A DNA stretch of 64,000 nucleotides from Brevundimonas sp. (GCA_003248965.1 QFQU01000008.1:108549-172548); one strand, 5' to 3'; positions 1 to 9,228 are shown, numbered from the stretch's first letter. Program-made: numbers and translations. The notes: generated from the letters alone by a model not told the origin.

Positions 1-26
1 GCGCCCCTTCCTGCTAACCGCCGCCC

Positions 27-554
27 ATGAAGATCACCCGCATCGCCCTTACGGCCTATGTTTTCGCCCTTCTGATCATCGTGCTGGACCAGTTGTCCAA
101 GGCCTGGGTGCTGGGCCTGGCGGACGCTTCGTCCATCCATCAGATCCCGATGGGCTATGTGTTCGCCGAAATCCTGCCGCCCTATCTGCGCTTCACCTTC
201 GTTCAGAACACCGGCGTCAGCTTCGGCCTGTTCGGCGGCGGCGAGGCGCGCTGGGGCCTGACCATCTTCTCCATCCTGGTGTCGGCCGGCCTGGCCTGGT
301 GGGCGACCACCACCAATCGTCGCCTGCTGATCACCGCGATCGGCTTCGTCATGGGGGGGGCGCTGGGCAATGTCATCGACCGGGTCAGGTTCGGCTATGT
401 GGTCGATTTCATCGACTTCTCGGGCACGGGCGTCTTTCCCTGGGTGTTCAACGTCGCCGACAGCGCCATCACCATCGGCGTCGTGCTGCTGATTCTGGAC
501 AGCCTGATGTCGGACAACGCCGCCAAGGTTGGCGCGGCCCCCGAAAAGTCGTAA
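27..554 (+). CDS. lspA: Lipoprotein signal peptidase (signal peptidase II)
   Basis: 175 aa, a normal length for LspA. It cleaves the signal peptide of diacylglyceryl-modified prolipoproteins at the inner membrane. Four hydrophobic segments are visible. The two catalytic aspartate motifs are present: GNVIDR near residue 115 and FNVADSAI near residue 143. The gene just downstream encodes a lipoprotein, which fits functionally. The 26 bases before the start contain a TAA at 15-17 that may end an upstream gene (ileS often precedes lspA), but too little is present to call it. Confidence 0.97.
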   Translation: MKITRIALTAYVFALLIIVLDQLSKAWVLGLADASSIHQIPMGYVFAEILPPYLRFTFVQNTGVSFGLFGGGEARWGLTIFSILVSAGLAWWATTTNRRLLITAIGFVMGGALGNVIDRVRFGYVVDFIDFSGTGVFPWVFNVADSAITIGVVLLILDSLMSDNAAKVGAAPEKS

Positions 555-627
555 TCACCCCGTCTTCACTATGCCAACGCGCCCGCCTGCGGCGCCCTCC
601 GTGCATCGCCGAACAGAGTCTGAACCC

Positions 628-1191
628 ATGCGTATCCGCAGCGTCGCCGTCCTGACCCTCGCCGCCTCCGCCGCGCTCGCCGTGTCCGCCTGCGGCAGCC
701 TGAAGCAAGGCATCGGCCTGACCAAGGTCGTGCCGGACGAGTTCGTCACCGTCTCCACCGCTCCGCTGACCGTGCCGCCCGAATACGGCCTGCGTCCGCC
801 GGCGCCGGGCCAGCCGCGCCCGCAGGAACTGGCGCCCGAAAGCGCCGCCCGCCAGATTCTGCTGGGTCAGCGCCAGGCCGTCACCCGCACCGCCGGCGAA
901 CAGGTTCTGGTCGCCCAGGCCGGCGCCGAACAGGCCGACCCCCTGGCCCGCTATGTCGTCGACGACGAGTTCGGCGACATCGCCCACAAGGATGAGAGCT
1001 TCGCCGACCGCCTGATGTTCTGGCGCAAGAACGAGCCTTCGACCCAGGCGCCGACCACGCGCCAGACGACCAACGGGCAGACCACCATCGACGCGACGAC
1101 CGAGGCCGCGCGCCTGCAGGCCCTGACCGGCGGTCAGCAGATCACGATCCAGCCGCGCCGCAGCACCGGCTTCAAGCTGCCGGGCCTCTAA
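628..1191 (+). CDS. DUF3035-family lipoprotein, BamF-like
   Basis: 187 aa. The N-terminus is a lipoprotein signal peptide with lipobox AVSAC and modified Cys22. The mature part is Pro/Ala/Gln-rich and contains the conserved block VVDDEFGDIAHKDESF followed by a FWRK segment, which I recognise as DUF3035. In alphaproteobacteria this family has been described as BamF, an accessory lipoprotein of the outer-membrane beta-barrel assembly complex. I chose the ATG at 628 because it begins the signal peptide; an in-frame ATG at 529 would overlap lspA and put a charged tail in front of it. Co-location with lspA is consistent with a lipoprotein. The BamF role is inferred from the family. Confidence 0.85.
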   Translation: MRIRSVAVLTLAASAALAVSACGSLKQGIGLTKVVPDEFVTVSTAPLTVPPEYGLRPPAPGQPRPQELAPESAARQILLGQRQAVTRTAGEQVLVAQAGAEQADPLARYVVDDEFGDIAHKDESFADRLMFWRKNEPSTQAPTTRQTTNGQTTIDATTEAARLQALTGGQQITIQPRRSTGFKLPGL

Positions 1192-1205
1192 GTCGCCTGC
1201 GGCCT

Positions 1206-1240
1206 GACGGACGCTTGCCAAGGCGACGTCCGTCCTTATT
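1206..1240 (+). terminator. Candidate intrinsic terminator after the BamF-like gene
   Basis: The 8-base arms GACGGACG (1206-1213) and CGTCCGTC (1227-1234) are perfectly complementary across a 13-base loop that can form a further CTT/AAG stem. CTTATT follows. It begins 14 bases after the stop of the lipoprotein gene. The T-tract is weak. Confidence 0.5.
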
Positions 1241-1271
1241 GTGAACGGACTTCTGTTTCGGAGCCGTTCGC

Positions 1272-1715
1272 ATGACAGACGCCATAGACATCGCCGCCCT
1301 GTCCGGGGTCGAGCAGCTACGCCTGGGACTCACCGGCGGATTCGTCGCGCCCATCGCCCGGTCGGTCGGTTTCGAACTGGTCGAGATCGAGGAGGGCCGC
1401 GTCGTGTTCGAGGGCGTGCCGACGACCGCCTTCTACAATCCGCTGGGCACGGTGCATGGGGGCTGGATGGCGACCCTGCTGGATTCGGCCTGCGGCTGCG
1501 TGGTCCATTCGATGCTGCGGCCGGGCCAGACCTATACGACGCTGGAACTGAAGACCGTTTTCCACAAGGCGCTGACGGCCGGCGTGCCGGTGCGGGCCGA
1601 GGGCCGCATCGTCCAGATGGGCAGTCGCGCCGGCTTCGCCGAGGCCGACCTGAGGGGCGTGGACGGAAAGCTGTACGCCACCGCCACCTCGACCTGTCTG
1701 GTGATGGCGCGCTGA
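1272..1715 (+). CDS. PaaI-family hotdog-fold thioesterase
   Basis: 147 aa, the usual size of a single hotdog domain. The motif NPLGTVHGGWMATLLDSA near residues 56-73 is typical of PaaI-type acyl-CoA thioesterases: an HGG turn followed by the helix with the acidic catalytic residue. These enzymes hydrolyse acyl-CoA, often aromatic or medium-chain, in the cytoplasm as tetramers. No neighbour indicates the substrate. It is preceded by a terminator-like hairpin, so it is probably transcribed on its own. Confidence 0.88.
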   Translation: MTDAIDIAALSGVEQLRLGLTGGFVAPIARSVGFELVEIEEGRVVFEGVPTTAFYNPLGTVHGGWMATLLDSACGCVVHSMLRPGQTYTTLELKTVFHKALTAGVPVRAEGRIVQMGSRAGFAEADLRGVDGKLYATATSTCLVMAR

Positions 1716-1820
1716 AGCGAAGGTTTGCCGCGCCTCGCTTTAGCCGCTATCAGCGGCGAGCGTTCCATGATCGGCCGCCGATCGTCGCGCGCGCCCTTTC
1801 GCTGTCGGAAAAATAAGCTG

Positions 1821-2516
1821 ATGCGTCGCGTTCTGTCCGCCCTCGCCGCTGTTGCGGTCGCCGTTTCTCTCGTTCCCACTGCGGCCGACGCCCAGTCCGG
1901 CCGTCAGCGCGGCGGCAGCCGGCCCAGTGGTCAGAGCGCCTCGGGCGACAGCGCCGATACGCCCAGGCCCCAACGGTTCGCCCCGCTGCGCCGCCGCGTC
2001 AACGCCGGCCCCTGCCCCTATGTGAAGATCCTCTACGACGCCGCCCGTTACGTGGAACTGGACGGCGCACGGGCCGCCGTGTCCAACGTCGGCTACACCG
2101 GCGAACTGGAAGGCGTCTCGGCCGATTGCGCCTATCGCGAGGCCGAACCGATTCGTCTGGATATCTCCATGCTGTTCCGTCTGGGGCGCGGGCCGCAGGC
2201 GACGGGCGACCAGAAAACCTATCGCTACTGGATCGCCGTCACCGAACGGAACAGCGCCATCCTGACCAAGGAATATTTCGACCTGCCGGTGAACTTCGGC
2301 GGAGAACGCACGGCGGCGGTCACGGAGGAGCGAACCATCACCATCCCGCGCGCCTCCATCACCACCAGCGGCGCCAGCTTCGAAGTGCTGATCGGTTTCG
2401 ACGTGACGCCGGAAATGGCCGAGTTCAACCGTTCGGGCAGCCGTTTCCGCGTCAACGCCGGCACGACCCCGGCGGCCCCCGCCCCCGCTCCGGCCGCTTC
2501 TCCTTTGAGCGAATAA
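1821..2516 (+). CDS. Predicted exported protein of unknown function
   Basis: 231 aa. A clear Sec signal peptide (residues 1-24, cleavage after ADA) is followed by a Gly/Ser/Arg-rich linker with PRPQRFAPLRRR, then a folded region of about 160 residues beginning PCPYVKILYDAARYVEL, and a Pro/Ala tail. A single Cys pair (CPY and DCAYR) could form a disulphide. I do not recognise a named family; I have seen similar small periplasmic proteins next to argS in Caulobacterales, but I give no function. I chose the ATG at 1821 because it starts the signal peptide; an upstream in-frame ATG at 1725 adds a non-signal tail. Its TAA is directly followed by the argS ATG with no gap, so the two are probably co-translated. 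Confidence 0.75.
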   Translation: MRRVLSALAAVAVAVSLVPTAADAQSGRQRGGSRPSGQSASGDSADTPRPQRFAPLRRRVNAGPCPYVKILYDAARYVELDGARAAVSNVGYTGELEGVSADCAYREAEPIRLDISMLFRLGRGPQATGDQKTYRYWIAVTERNSAILTKEYFDLPVNFGGERTAAVTEERTITIPRASITTSGASFEVLIGFDVTPEMAEFNRSGSRFRVNAGTTPAAPAPAPAASPLSE

Positions 2517-4319
2517 ATGGCTGATCTGAAGACCGTCCTCGGCGAAGCGGTCGGCGCCGCCTTCGCCGCCGAAGGCGTGGATGCGGCCCTGGCCCGCGTC
2601 ACCCCGTCCGACCGTCCCGATCTGGCCGACTTCCAGTCCAACGGCGCCCTGGCCGCCGCCAAGGCGCTGAAGGCCAATCCGCGCGAACTGGCGGGCCGGA
2701 TCGCCGAACGCCTGTCGGCCGATCCGCGTTTCGCCTCGGTCGAGGTCGCCGGTCCCGGCTTCATCAACCTGAAAATCGCCGACGCGGCCCTGGCCGAACG
2801 GGCCGAGGAAGTCGCCGCCGACGCCGATCACGCGGGCGCGGCCGTCGTCGCCGATCCGCGCAAGGTCGTCATCGACTTCGGCGGCCCGAACGTGGCCAAG
2901 CCGATGCACGTCGGCCACCTGCGCAGCGCCATCATCGGCGAGAGCCTGAAACGCCTGTTCCGCTTCCGCGGCGATCACGTCACCGGCGACGCCCATTTCG
3001 GCGACTGGGGCTTCCAGATGGGGCTGCTGATCACCGCTTGCGGCGATGAAGGCCTGGCGAATGACTTCATGGTCGAAGGCGACGGCCCGTTCCCGGCCGA
3101 AAGCCCGGTGACGCTGGCCGATCTGGACCGGCTGTATCCGCAGGCCGCCGGCAAGGCCAAGGAAGACCCGGCCTTCCGCGACCGCGCCCGCAAGGCGACG
3201 GCGGAACTTCAGAACGGCCGTCCCGGCTATCGCGCCCTGTGGTCGCATTTCGTGGCCGTCAGCCGAGAGGCGCTGAAGCGGGAATACGGCGACCTGTCGG
3301 TCGATTTCGACCTGTGGAACGGCGAGAGCGACGCCGATCCCCTGATGCCGGAAATGCTGGCGCATCTGAAGGAAACCGGCCTGCTGGTCCCCGACGACGG
3401 CGCGCAGGTGGTCCACGTCGCCAAGCCGGGCGAGACCCGCAAGAAGAAGCTGGCCGACGGCTCGGTGATCGAGGCGCCCTCGCCCCCGCCGTTGCTGGTC
3501 ATCAGCTCGGAAGGCTCGGCCATGTACGGCACGACCGACCTGGCCACCATCCTGGACCGCAAGAAGACCCTGTCGCCCGACCTGATTCTGTACGTCGTCG
3601 ACGAACGCCAGGCCGAGCATTTCGAACAGGTGTTCCGCGCCGCCTATCTGGCCGGATACGCCCCCGAGAAGTCGCTGGAGCATCTGGGTTTCGGCACCAT
3701 GAACGGGCAGGACGGCAAGCCGTTCAAGACCCGCGCGGGCGGGGTGCTTAAGCTGCGCGACCTGATCGATCAGGCGACGGACAAGGCGCGCGAGCGCCTG
3801 CACGAGGCCAAGCTGGGCGACGACCTGTCGCCGGACGAGTTCGAGGCCATCGCGCACAAGGTAGCCATCGCCGCCCTGAAGTTCGCCGACCTGTCGAACG
3901 CGCGCACCACCTCCTACGTCTTCGACCTCGACCGCTTCATGAGCTTCGAGGGCAAGACCGGGCCGTATCTGCTGTATCAGGCGGTGCGGATCAAATCCCT
4001 GCTGCGCAAAGCCGCCGAACAGGGCGTCGCACCCGGCCCCATCCTCATCGCCGAACCGGCCGAACGCGACCTGGCCCTGACGCTGGACGCCTTCTCGACG
4101 GCCGTTTCGGACGCCTATGACAAGCGGATGCCGCATCTGGTCGCCGAACACGCCTATCGCGTGGCGCAGAGCTTCTCGAAATTCTACGCCGCCTGCCCCG
4201 TGCTGGTCGCGCCGGACGAGGCCACCAAACGCTCACGCCTGGCCCTGTCGGCGGCGGCCCTGCGCCAGCTGGAGATCGCGCTGAACCTGCTGGGCATCGA
4301 CACGCCGGAGCGGATGTAG
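2517..4319 (+). CDS. argS: Arginyl-tRNA synthetase
   Basis: 600 aa, a class I aminoacyl-tRNA synthetase that charges tRNA-Arg with arginine. The HIGH-type signature appears as [14 protein letters not shown] near residues 129-142. The KMSKS-equivalent region [13 protein letters not shown] lies near residue 400, as in other ArgS proteins. The C-terminal DALR anticodon-binding domain contains the YLLYQAVRI segment. The start codon abuts the stop of the preceding exported-protein gene (TAAATG), indicating translational coupling. Confidence 0.98.
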   Translation: MADLKTVLGEAVGAAFAAEGVDAALARVTPSDRPDLADFQSNGALAAAKALKANPRELAGRIAERLSADPRFASVEVAGPGFINLKIADAALAERAEEVAADADHAGAAVVADPRKVVIDFGGPNVAKPMHVGHLRSAIIGESLKRLFRFRGDHVTGDAHFGDWGFQMGLLITACGDEGLANDFMVEGDGPFPAESPVTLADLDRLYPQAAGKAKEDPAFRDRARKATAELQNGRPGYRALWSHFVAVSREALKREYGDLSVDFDLWNGESDADPLMPEMLAHLKETGLLVPDDGAQVVHVAKPGETRKKKLADGSVIEAPSPPPLLVISSEGSAMYGTTDLATILDRKKTLSPDLILYVVDERQAEHFEQVFRAAYLAGYAPEKSLEHLGFGTMNGQDGKPFKTRAGGVLKLRDLIDQATDKARERLHEAKLGDDLSPDEFEAIAHKVAIAALKFADLSNARTTSYVFDLDRFMSFEGKTGPYLLYQAVRIKSLLRKAAEQGVAPGPILIAEPAERDLALTLDAFSTAVSDAYDKRMPHLVAEHAYRVAQSFSKFYAACPVLVAPDEATKRSRLALSAAALRQLEIALNLLGIDTPERM

Positions 4320-4354
4320 GCTAGACTGGAGCGGAATCCTCCCGGAGACCGCCC

Positions 4355-5362
4355 ATGTCGCTCGACGCCTATATCGCCGGCCTGCCCAAGGCCGAACTGC
4401 ACCTGCATATCGAGGGCAGTCTGGAGCCCGAGCTGATGTTCGAACTGGCGCGGCGGAACGGCGTCGCTATCCCCTACGATAGCGTCGAGGCCGTGCGCGC
4501 GGCCTATGACTTCTCGAACCTGCAGGACTTTCTGGACATCTATTACGCGGGCGCCGCCGTCCTGCTGACGCGCCGGGATTTCGAGGATCTGGCCTTCGCC
4601 TATTTCCAGCGCGCGGCGGCGGACAACGTCCGCCACGCCGAAATCTTCTTCGACCCTCAGACCCATACGGATCGCGGCGTGCCGTTCGGCGTGGTGGTCG
4701 AGGGGCTGATCGCGGGCATGGACCGGGCCAAGGCGGAGTTGGGCGTGACCAGCGGCTTGATCCTCAGCTTCCTGCGCCACCTGACCGAGGAGGAAGCCTT
4801 CGCCACGCTGGAGATGGCCAAGCCCTATCTGCATCATTTCATCGGCGTCGGGCTGGATTCGTCGGAGGTCGGCCATCCGCCGTCGAAGTTCCAGCGCGTC
4901 TTCGCGGCCGCCCGCGACCTGGGCCTGAAACTGTGCGCCCACGCCGGAGAAGAAGGCCCGCCCGCCTATGTCCACGAAGCGCTGGACCTTCTGAATATCG
5001 ACCGGATGGACCACGGCAATCGCTCGATGGAGGACGAAGCGCTGGTGCAGCGGCTGGCCGCCGAGCAGATGACCCTGACCGTCTGCCCGCTGTCGAACCT
5101 GAAACTGTGCGTGGTCAAGGACTTGAAGGACCACCCCGTGCCCGAAATGCTGCGCCGGGGCCTGCACGTCACCCTGAACTCGGACGACCCGTCCTATTTC
5201 GGCGGGTATGTGAACGACAACTACAGCCGGCTGGCTGAGGCCGTCGGCCTGACACGCGATCAGGTGACGCAACTGGCCAAGAACAGTTTCGAAGGCTCGT
5301 TCCTGGGCGAGGCGGAGAAGGCGGCGTTCATGGCCGAGGTCGAGGCCTACGCGAAGCGATGA
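4355..5362 (+). CDS. Adenosine deaminase-family enzyme, adenine deaminase type
   Basis: 335 aa. Zinc ligands and catalytic motifs are intact: HLHIEG near residue 17, CAHAGEEGP near residue 198, DHGNRS and [11 protein letters not shown] near residue 280. The blocks [21 protein letters not shown] and [14 protein letters not shown] match the bacterial adenine deaminases of the adenosine deaminase superfamily, which convert adenine to hypoxanthine and ammonia in purine salvage, rather than true adenosine deaminases. Substrate choice is by similarity only. The stop overlaps the start of the next small gene by 4 bases (ATGA). Confidence 0.9.
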   Translation: MSLDAYIAGLPKAELHLHIEGSLEPELMFELARRNGVAIPYDSVEAVRAAYDFSNLQDFLDIYYAGAAVLLTRRDFEDLAFAYFQRAAADNVRHAEIFFDPQTHTDRGVPFGVVVEGLIAGMDRAKAELGVTSGLILSFLRHLTEEEAFATLEMAKPYLHHFIGVGLDSSEVGHPPSKFQRVFAAARDLGLKLCAHAGEEGPPAYVHEALDLLNIDRMDHGNRSMEDEALVQRLAAEQMTLTVCPLSNLKLCVVKDLKDHPVPEMLRRGLHVTLNSDDPSYFGGYVNDNYSRLAEAVGLTRDQVTQLAKNSFEGSFLGEAEKAAFMAEVEAYAKR

Positions 5363-5679
5363 ATACCGCTCAAACCGTTTTGGGCATCGCTGGCTGGTTG
5401 AGTATGGCGACAGGCATGATCAGCAGCATGGGCGCACATCTCGCGGCCGACCACAGAAGGCGAAACGGGCTCGTTCCCCGAAAGACGCCGGACTTCTACG
5501 GCTTCTCGAAAAATGTCTTCTACTTCGGCATAGGGCCGTCGTTCAGGACGATCTTTTCCCACGCGCACCGTCACTATAACAGCCGCTTCATAACGCGTTG
5601 CGTCAAAGTCTCGCGGGCGGCTTTTGTTCTGGCCGCCGCCCTCCTCGCTGCATTCGTCTTAAGCCTGGTTATTTGGTGA
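5359..5679 (+). CDS. Small predicted membrane protein, unknown function
   Basis: 106 aa, unrecognised. There are hydrophobic segments at both ends (about residues 5-28 and 86-105) with a basic, aromatic central region rich in Phe, His and Arg. It starts inside the stop of the adenine deaminase gene (ATGA overlap), which supports real translation. Its composition is visibly less GC-rich than its neighbours, with codons such as ATA, AGA and TTG that are otherwise scarce here, so it may have been acquired separately. Confidence 0.55.
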   Translation: MNTAQTVLGIAGWLSMATGMISSMGAHLAADHRRRNGLVPRKTPDFYGFSKNVFYFGIGPSFRTIFSHAHRHYNSRFITRCVKVSRAAFVLAAALLAAFVLSLVIW

Positions 5680-5723
5680 TCCACGCCCTTTAGATCGCGC
5701 CTTGTTCCTGTTATGTTCCGGCT

Positions 5724-7025
5724 ATGGAGCGGGACCACACAGATGATGCGAACCTACGCTGGCTGTTCGTCGATCTGAACGCCTTCTTCGCCAGCGTCGA
5801 ACAGCAGATGAACCCGGACTGGCGGGGCAAGCCGGTCATCGTGCGGCCGGCGATGAGCGAATACACCGGCGCCATCGCCGCCAGCTATGAGAGCAAGGTC
5901 TGGGGCGTTCACACAGGGATGCGGGTATCGGAGGCGCGCAAACTGTGCCCCGACCTGATCGTCGCCGAGGCAAGGCCGGACCTCTATGTCCGCATTCACA
6001 AACAGATCATGGCCGAGATCGACCGCCATGTGCCGGTGTGGAAGGTCGGCTCCATCGACGAATGTTCGTGCGAACTGCTGGGGTTGGAACGGCGCGAGGT
6101 CGAGGCCATCGCCCTGGCCCGGCGGATACAGGCGGGGATCATGGCCAATGTCGGCGAATGCCTGCGGTCGTCGGTCGGGCTGGCCCCGTCGCGTTTCCTG
6201 GCCAAGACCGCGTGCGGCATGAAGAAGCCGGCGGGCCTGACCGTGCTGCGCGCCCATGAGCTGCCGGGGCCGCTGCTGGACCTGCCGTTGTCGAAATATC
6301 CGGGCATAGGCTCGCGGATGCGTGTGCGGCTGGAGGCGGCGGGCGTGACCGACACGGCGGGCCTGTGGGCCATGAGCGCGAAACAGGCCCGCGCCGTCTG
6401 GAACAGCATCGAGGGCGAACGCATCTGGCGCGGCCTGCATGGGCTGGACAGCGAACCGACGCCGGAAAAGCCGCCCGCCTCCATCAGCCACAGCCATGTC
6501 CTGGCCCAGCAGATGCGGACCCCGGACAAGGCGCGGGCCGTGGCGCGGCGGCTGGTGGTCAAATGCGGCGCGCGGCTGCGGCGGATGGGGCTGACCGGGG
6601 CGACGCTGAGCCTGCATCTGGACATGGGACCAAAGACCACGCCCCGCAGCGCGCGGCGCGGATGGGAGACGGCGGCCCTGAACTGCGCCCTGTCCCCGAC
6701 CCAGGACACCTTCGCCCTGCTGCGTGCGCTGGACGGCCTGTGGCGCCAGCTGGAGCCCGAGATGGAGGCCGGCCGCCTCAGCTATGTCGGCGTCGCCATT
6801 CACGGCCTGCAATCGCGCGACGCCTTCGCCGCCGACCTGTTCGCGACCGGCCCGGATCAGGACGGCCAGGCGCCGTCGCTGCGTCTGTCGCAGGCGCTGG
6901 ATGCGCTGAACCGTCGCTTCGGCAAGGATACGGTCAGCATCGGCCCCAAGGCGGGCCTGCCCGACTATATCGGCGCCAAGATCGCCTTCACCCGCATCCC
7001 GGACGAGGAGGACTTCTGGGAGTGA
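5724..7025 (+). CDS. Y-family DNA polymerase (DinB/UmuC-like translesion polymerase)
   Basis: 433 aa. The palm motif FVDLNAFFASVE (catalytic Asp17) and the second motif SIDECS (Asp112, Glu113) are present, so the three metal-binding carboxylates are kept. YPGIGSRMRVRLEAAG is the helix-hairpin-helix of the thumb, and the remaining C-terminal part corresponds to the little finger. DinB proteins usually have SIDEAY/F; Cys-Ser here is uncommon. It is longer than typical DinB (about 350 aa). No imuA, dnaE2 or umuD neighbour is in the window, and catalytic residues argue against ImuB. The gene stands alone; the role in lesion bypass is inferred from the family. Confidence 0.88.
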   Translation: MERDHTDDANLRWLFVDLNAFFASVEQQMNPDWRGKPVIVRPAMSEYTGAIAASYESKVWGVHTGMRVSEARKLCPDLIVAEARPDLYVRIHKQIMAEIDRHVPVWKVGSIDECSCELLGLERREVEAIALARRIQAGIMANVGECLRSSVGLAPSRFLAKTACGMKKPAGLTVLRAHELPGPLLDLPLSKYPGIGSRMRVRLEAAGVTDTAGLWAMSAKQARAVWNSIEGERIWRGLHGLDSEPTPEKPPASISHSHVLAQQMRTPDKARAVARRLVVKCGARLRRMGLTGATLSLHLDMGPKTTPRSARRGWETAALNCALSPTQDTFALLRALDGLWRQLEPEMEAGRLSYVGVAIHGLQSRDAFAADLFATGPDQDGQAPSLRLSQALDALNRRFGKDTVSIGPKAGLPDYIGAKIAFTRIPDEEDFWE

Positions 7026-7033
7026 GCCAATCT

Positions 7034-7196
7034 CTTTCGTCATCCTCCGGCAAGCCGCTTGCGGCGCAGACCGGGGGACCCAGCGGCGCCGAAGGCGAAA
7101 TCCATCCACGACATGACGAGACGGAGTCCGCGACAGGGTCGCGCTCTCGCGCGCCGCTGGGTCCCCCGGTCGCTTCGCGCCGGAGGATGACGAAAG
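7034..7196. repeat. Nested palindromic intergenic repeat (REP-like, family A)
   Basis: An outer inverted repeat of 17 bases (7034-7050 and 7180-7196, core TCATCCTCCGG / CCGGAGGATGA) encloses an inner perfect inverted repeat of 20 bases (7070-7089 and 7151-7170, core GGGGGACCCAGCGGC). The element fills the space between the convergent polymerase and pncA genes and would fold into one long hairpin in RNA from either strand. It may double as a bidirectional terminator. Confidence 0.85.
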
Positions 7197-7202
7197 GAAG
7201 GA

Positions 7203-7832
7203 TCAGATAAGCCTGTCGGCCACGATCTCCGTCACACCCAGCGCGCGGAAGCTGTCCCGCGCGGCGGACTCGGTTTGCGGCGCGATGGCGCGGCTGGCGT
7301 CGGCGATGACGACCGCCTCGAACCCTTCGCGCACCGCGTCCTCGGCGGTGAAACGGACGCAGTAGTCCAGGGCCAGACCGGCCAGGAACACCCGTTTCAC
7401 GCCCAGATCGCGCAGCAGACCCGCCAGACCCGTCGGCGTCCGGTGGTCGTTCTCGAAGAAGCCGGAATAGGAATCGACCGCCGGATTATACCCCTTGCGG
7501 ATCACGGCGACGGCGCGGTCGAGGGTCGGCTTCACCTCCGGGTGAAAATCCGCGCCGACCGAGCCCTGAAGACAATGATCCGGCCACAGCATCTGGCGGC
7601 CATAGGCGACCTCGATCTCGGTGAAGGGGGCCGCGCCGGGGTGGTTGGAGGCGAAGGAAATCTGGTCTGGCGTGTGCCAGTCCTGGGTCACGATGACCTT
7701 GGCGAACCTTTCCGACAGTTGATTGATCAGGGGCATGATCCCCGCACCGCCCCGAACCGCCAGCGCCCCGCCCTCGCAGAAGTCGTTCTGCGGGTCGATG
7801 ACCAGAAGGGCGTCGGCTGGACCGAGGATCAT
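7203..7832 (-). CDS. pncA: Nicotinamidase
   Basis: 209 aa isochorismatase-fold hydrolase converting nicotinamide to nicotinate in NAD salvage. The catalytic triad is visible: Asp13 in VIDPQNDF, Lys113 in IRKGYNP and Cys158 in ALDYCVRF. The metal site DWHTPDQ (Asp52, His54) with SNHPG is also present. Length is normal. The start lies 15 bases after the fbp stop on the same strand, so it could be read through from fbp. Confidence 0.96.
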   Translation of the reverse strand: MILGPADALLVIDPQNDFCEGGALAVRGGAGIMPLINQLSERFAKVIVTQDWHTPDQISFASNHPGAAPFTEIEVAYGRQMLWPDHCLQGSVGADFHPEVKPTLDRAVAVIRKGYNPAVDSYSGFFENDHRTPTGLAGLLRDLGVKRVFLAGLALDYCVRFTAEDAVREGFEAVVIADASRAIAPQTESAARDSFRALGVTEIVADRLI

Positions 7833-7847
7833 GGCTGAGGCTCCAGA

Positions 7848-8819
7848 TCAGGCGCCCGCGAAGGCGTCGATTTCGTTGGCCGAGCCCAGGGCGACGGGAA
7901 TGCGCTGGTGCAGCTGCGTCGGCGGAACGTCGAGGATGGCTTGCACGCCGTCTGTGGTGGCCTTGCCGCCCGCCTGTTCGATCAGAAAGGCCATCGGATT
8001 GCCCTCGTACATCAGGCGCAGCTTGCCGGGCTTGTTCGGCTCGCGTTTGTCCCACGGATAGAAGAAGACGCCGCCGCGCATCAGGATGCGGTGGACATCG
8101 GCGACCATGGCCGCGACCCAGCGCATGTTGAAGTTCTTCCCACGCGGACCGTCCACGCCCTTCAGCAGGTCGCCCACATAGGTCTGCACCGGCTCGGCCC
8201 AGTGGCGCAGGTTCGACAGGTTGATGGCGAACTCCTTGGTGTCCGGCGCAATGGCGATGGCGTCGTGGGTCAGGATCCAGTCGCCGTCGCCCGCCAGGGT
8301 GAAGCCTTTGACCCCGTCGCCGGTCGTCAGGACCAGCATGGTCTGCGGCCCATAGAGGGCGTAGAGGGCGGCGACCTGCCGGCGGCCCGGTTGCAGAAAA
8401 TCGGCCTCGGTCGGCGTCGGGGTGACGGACCGCAGCACCGAAACGATGGTTCCGACCGGGGCGTTGATGTCGATGTTGGACGACCCGTCCAAGGGGTCGA
8501 ACAGCACCAGGTATTCACCGGACGGATTGGTCGCCGGCTGAACCTCGTCCATCTCCTCGGACGCGACGCCGGCGACGGCGGGGCAGGTCAGCAGGGCGTC
8601 GGTCAGCATGTCGTTGGTCATGACGTCGAGCTTCTTCTGCTCCTCGTCCTGGACGTTGATCTGGCCCGATGCGCCGAGGACTCCCGCCAGTGCGCCGCCG
8701 GCGACGACCCGGCTGATCTCGGTGCAGGTGGCGGCGACCACGGTCAGGACCGACTTCAGCCCCTCGGGCGCGTCCAAAGCGGCGATGTGGGCGTCGAGGC
8801 GGGTGCGGTCGGCGGTCAT
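7848..8819 (-). CDS. fbp: Fructose-1,6-bisphosphatase class 1
   Basis: 323 aa from the ATG at 8819. It hydrolyses fructose-1,6-bisphosphate to fructose-6-phosphate in gluconeogenesis. The metal-binding [18 protein letters not shown] block lies near residues 104-121 and [14 protein letters not shown] and [15 protein letters not shown] later, as in class I enzymes. The frame stays open further upstream (to 9071), but that stretch runs antisense through the glycine riboswitch and is not conserved-looking; an alternative ATG is at 8873. It precedes pncA on the same strand. Confidence 0.95.
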   Translation of the reverse strand: MTADRTRLDAHIAALDAPEGLKSVLTVVAATCTEISRVVAGGALAGVLGASGQINVQDEEQKKLDVMTNDMLTDALLTCPAVAGVASEEMDEVQPATNPSGEYLVLFDPLDGSSNIDINAPVGTIVSVLRSVTPTPTEADFLQPGRRQVAALYALYGPQTMLVLTTGDGVKGFTLAGDGDWILTHDAIAIAPDTKEFAINLSNLRHWAEPVQTYVGDLLKGVDGPRGKNFNMRWVAAMVADVHRILMRGGVFFYPWDKREPNKPGKLRLMYEGNPMAFLIEQAGGKATTDGVQAILDVPPTQLHQRIPVALGSANEIDAFAGA

Positions 8820-8941
8820 GCGGTCGGTCCGGTGCAGCGAAGAGGTCGCCCTGTTCTTGGCGGGCGCAGGCATGGAGAGCAAGGGCGAGCGGTCGGCAGA
8901 GGCCGTCAACTGTGACCAGGCCCCGCCAAACCGCGCCCGCG

Positions 8942-8974
8942 CTTGACTTGGGACCGGAGTCGGTGGCTTAGGTC
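8942..8974 (+). promoter_or_regulatory. Candidate housekeeping promoter of the gcv operon
   Basis: CTTGAC at 8942-8947 and GCTTAG at 8966-8971, followed by GTC, resemble the alphaproteobacterial -35 (TTGAC) and -10 (GCTANNNC) elements. Transcription would start just before the riboswitch that begins near 8976, which is where a promoter is expected. Seen by eye only. Confidence 0.45.
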
Positions 8975-8975
8975 G

Positions 8976-9207
8976 TTCGCTCTCGCGGGAGAGATCGGCG
9001 CGCCTCGGCGGGTCGACGCCGAAGGCGCAACCGCCCCGGAAACGCTCAGGCAAACGGACCGCGAAGCACACGGACGCTGGAAAGCCGCCTAGGATTCATC
9101 GGATCTGGGGGCGCGCCGACGGAGCAAGGCGCCATGGTATCGGCGCCGGAATCTCTCAGGCTTCAGGACAGCGGGGGCGCGAAGACGGCGGAGCTCCGCC
9201 CCCAGAC
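8976..9207 (+). promoter_or_regulatory. Tandem glycine riboswitch upstream of gcvT
   Basis: Two glycine aptamers in series fill the 5' leader. The first has GGGAGAG (8987-8993), GCCGAAGGCGCAA (near 9018-9030) and AAACGCTCAGGCAAACGGACC; the second has the diverged CGACGGAGCAAGG (near 9117-9129) and AATCTCTCAGGC (9150-9161). Behind them, a GC-rich stem (GGGGGCG at 9173-9179 with CGCCCCC at 9198-9204, containing a 14-base palindrome GGCGGAGCTCCGCC) sits about 24 bases before the gcvT start and is the likely expression platform. Tandem glycine riboswitches typically turn on glycine cleavage genes when glycine is abundant. This and the fbp leader account for the whole 409-base gap between fbp and gcvT. 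Confidence 0.93.
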
Positions 9208-9228
9208 GCGACCGTGAAAGCCTGAACC

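Noticed and set aside
1..26. Possible end of ileS upstream of lspA
   Set aside because: A TAA at 15-17 closes one frame but only four codons precede it; position alone is not enough.
1740..4151. Long open frame antisense to argS (803 codons, minus strand)
   Set aside because: Low-complexity His/Gly/Arg/Gln-rich translation and no family pattern; argS on the plus strand has all motifs. A typical GC-rich antisense shadow.
8820..9071. N-terminal extension of fbp
   Set aside because: It runs antisense through the glycine riboswitch and gives no conserved N-terminus; the ATG at 8819 gives the normal enzyme length.
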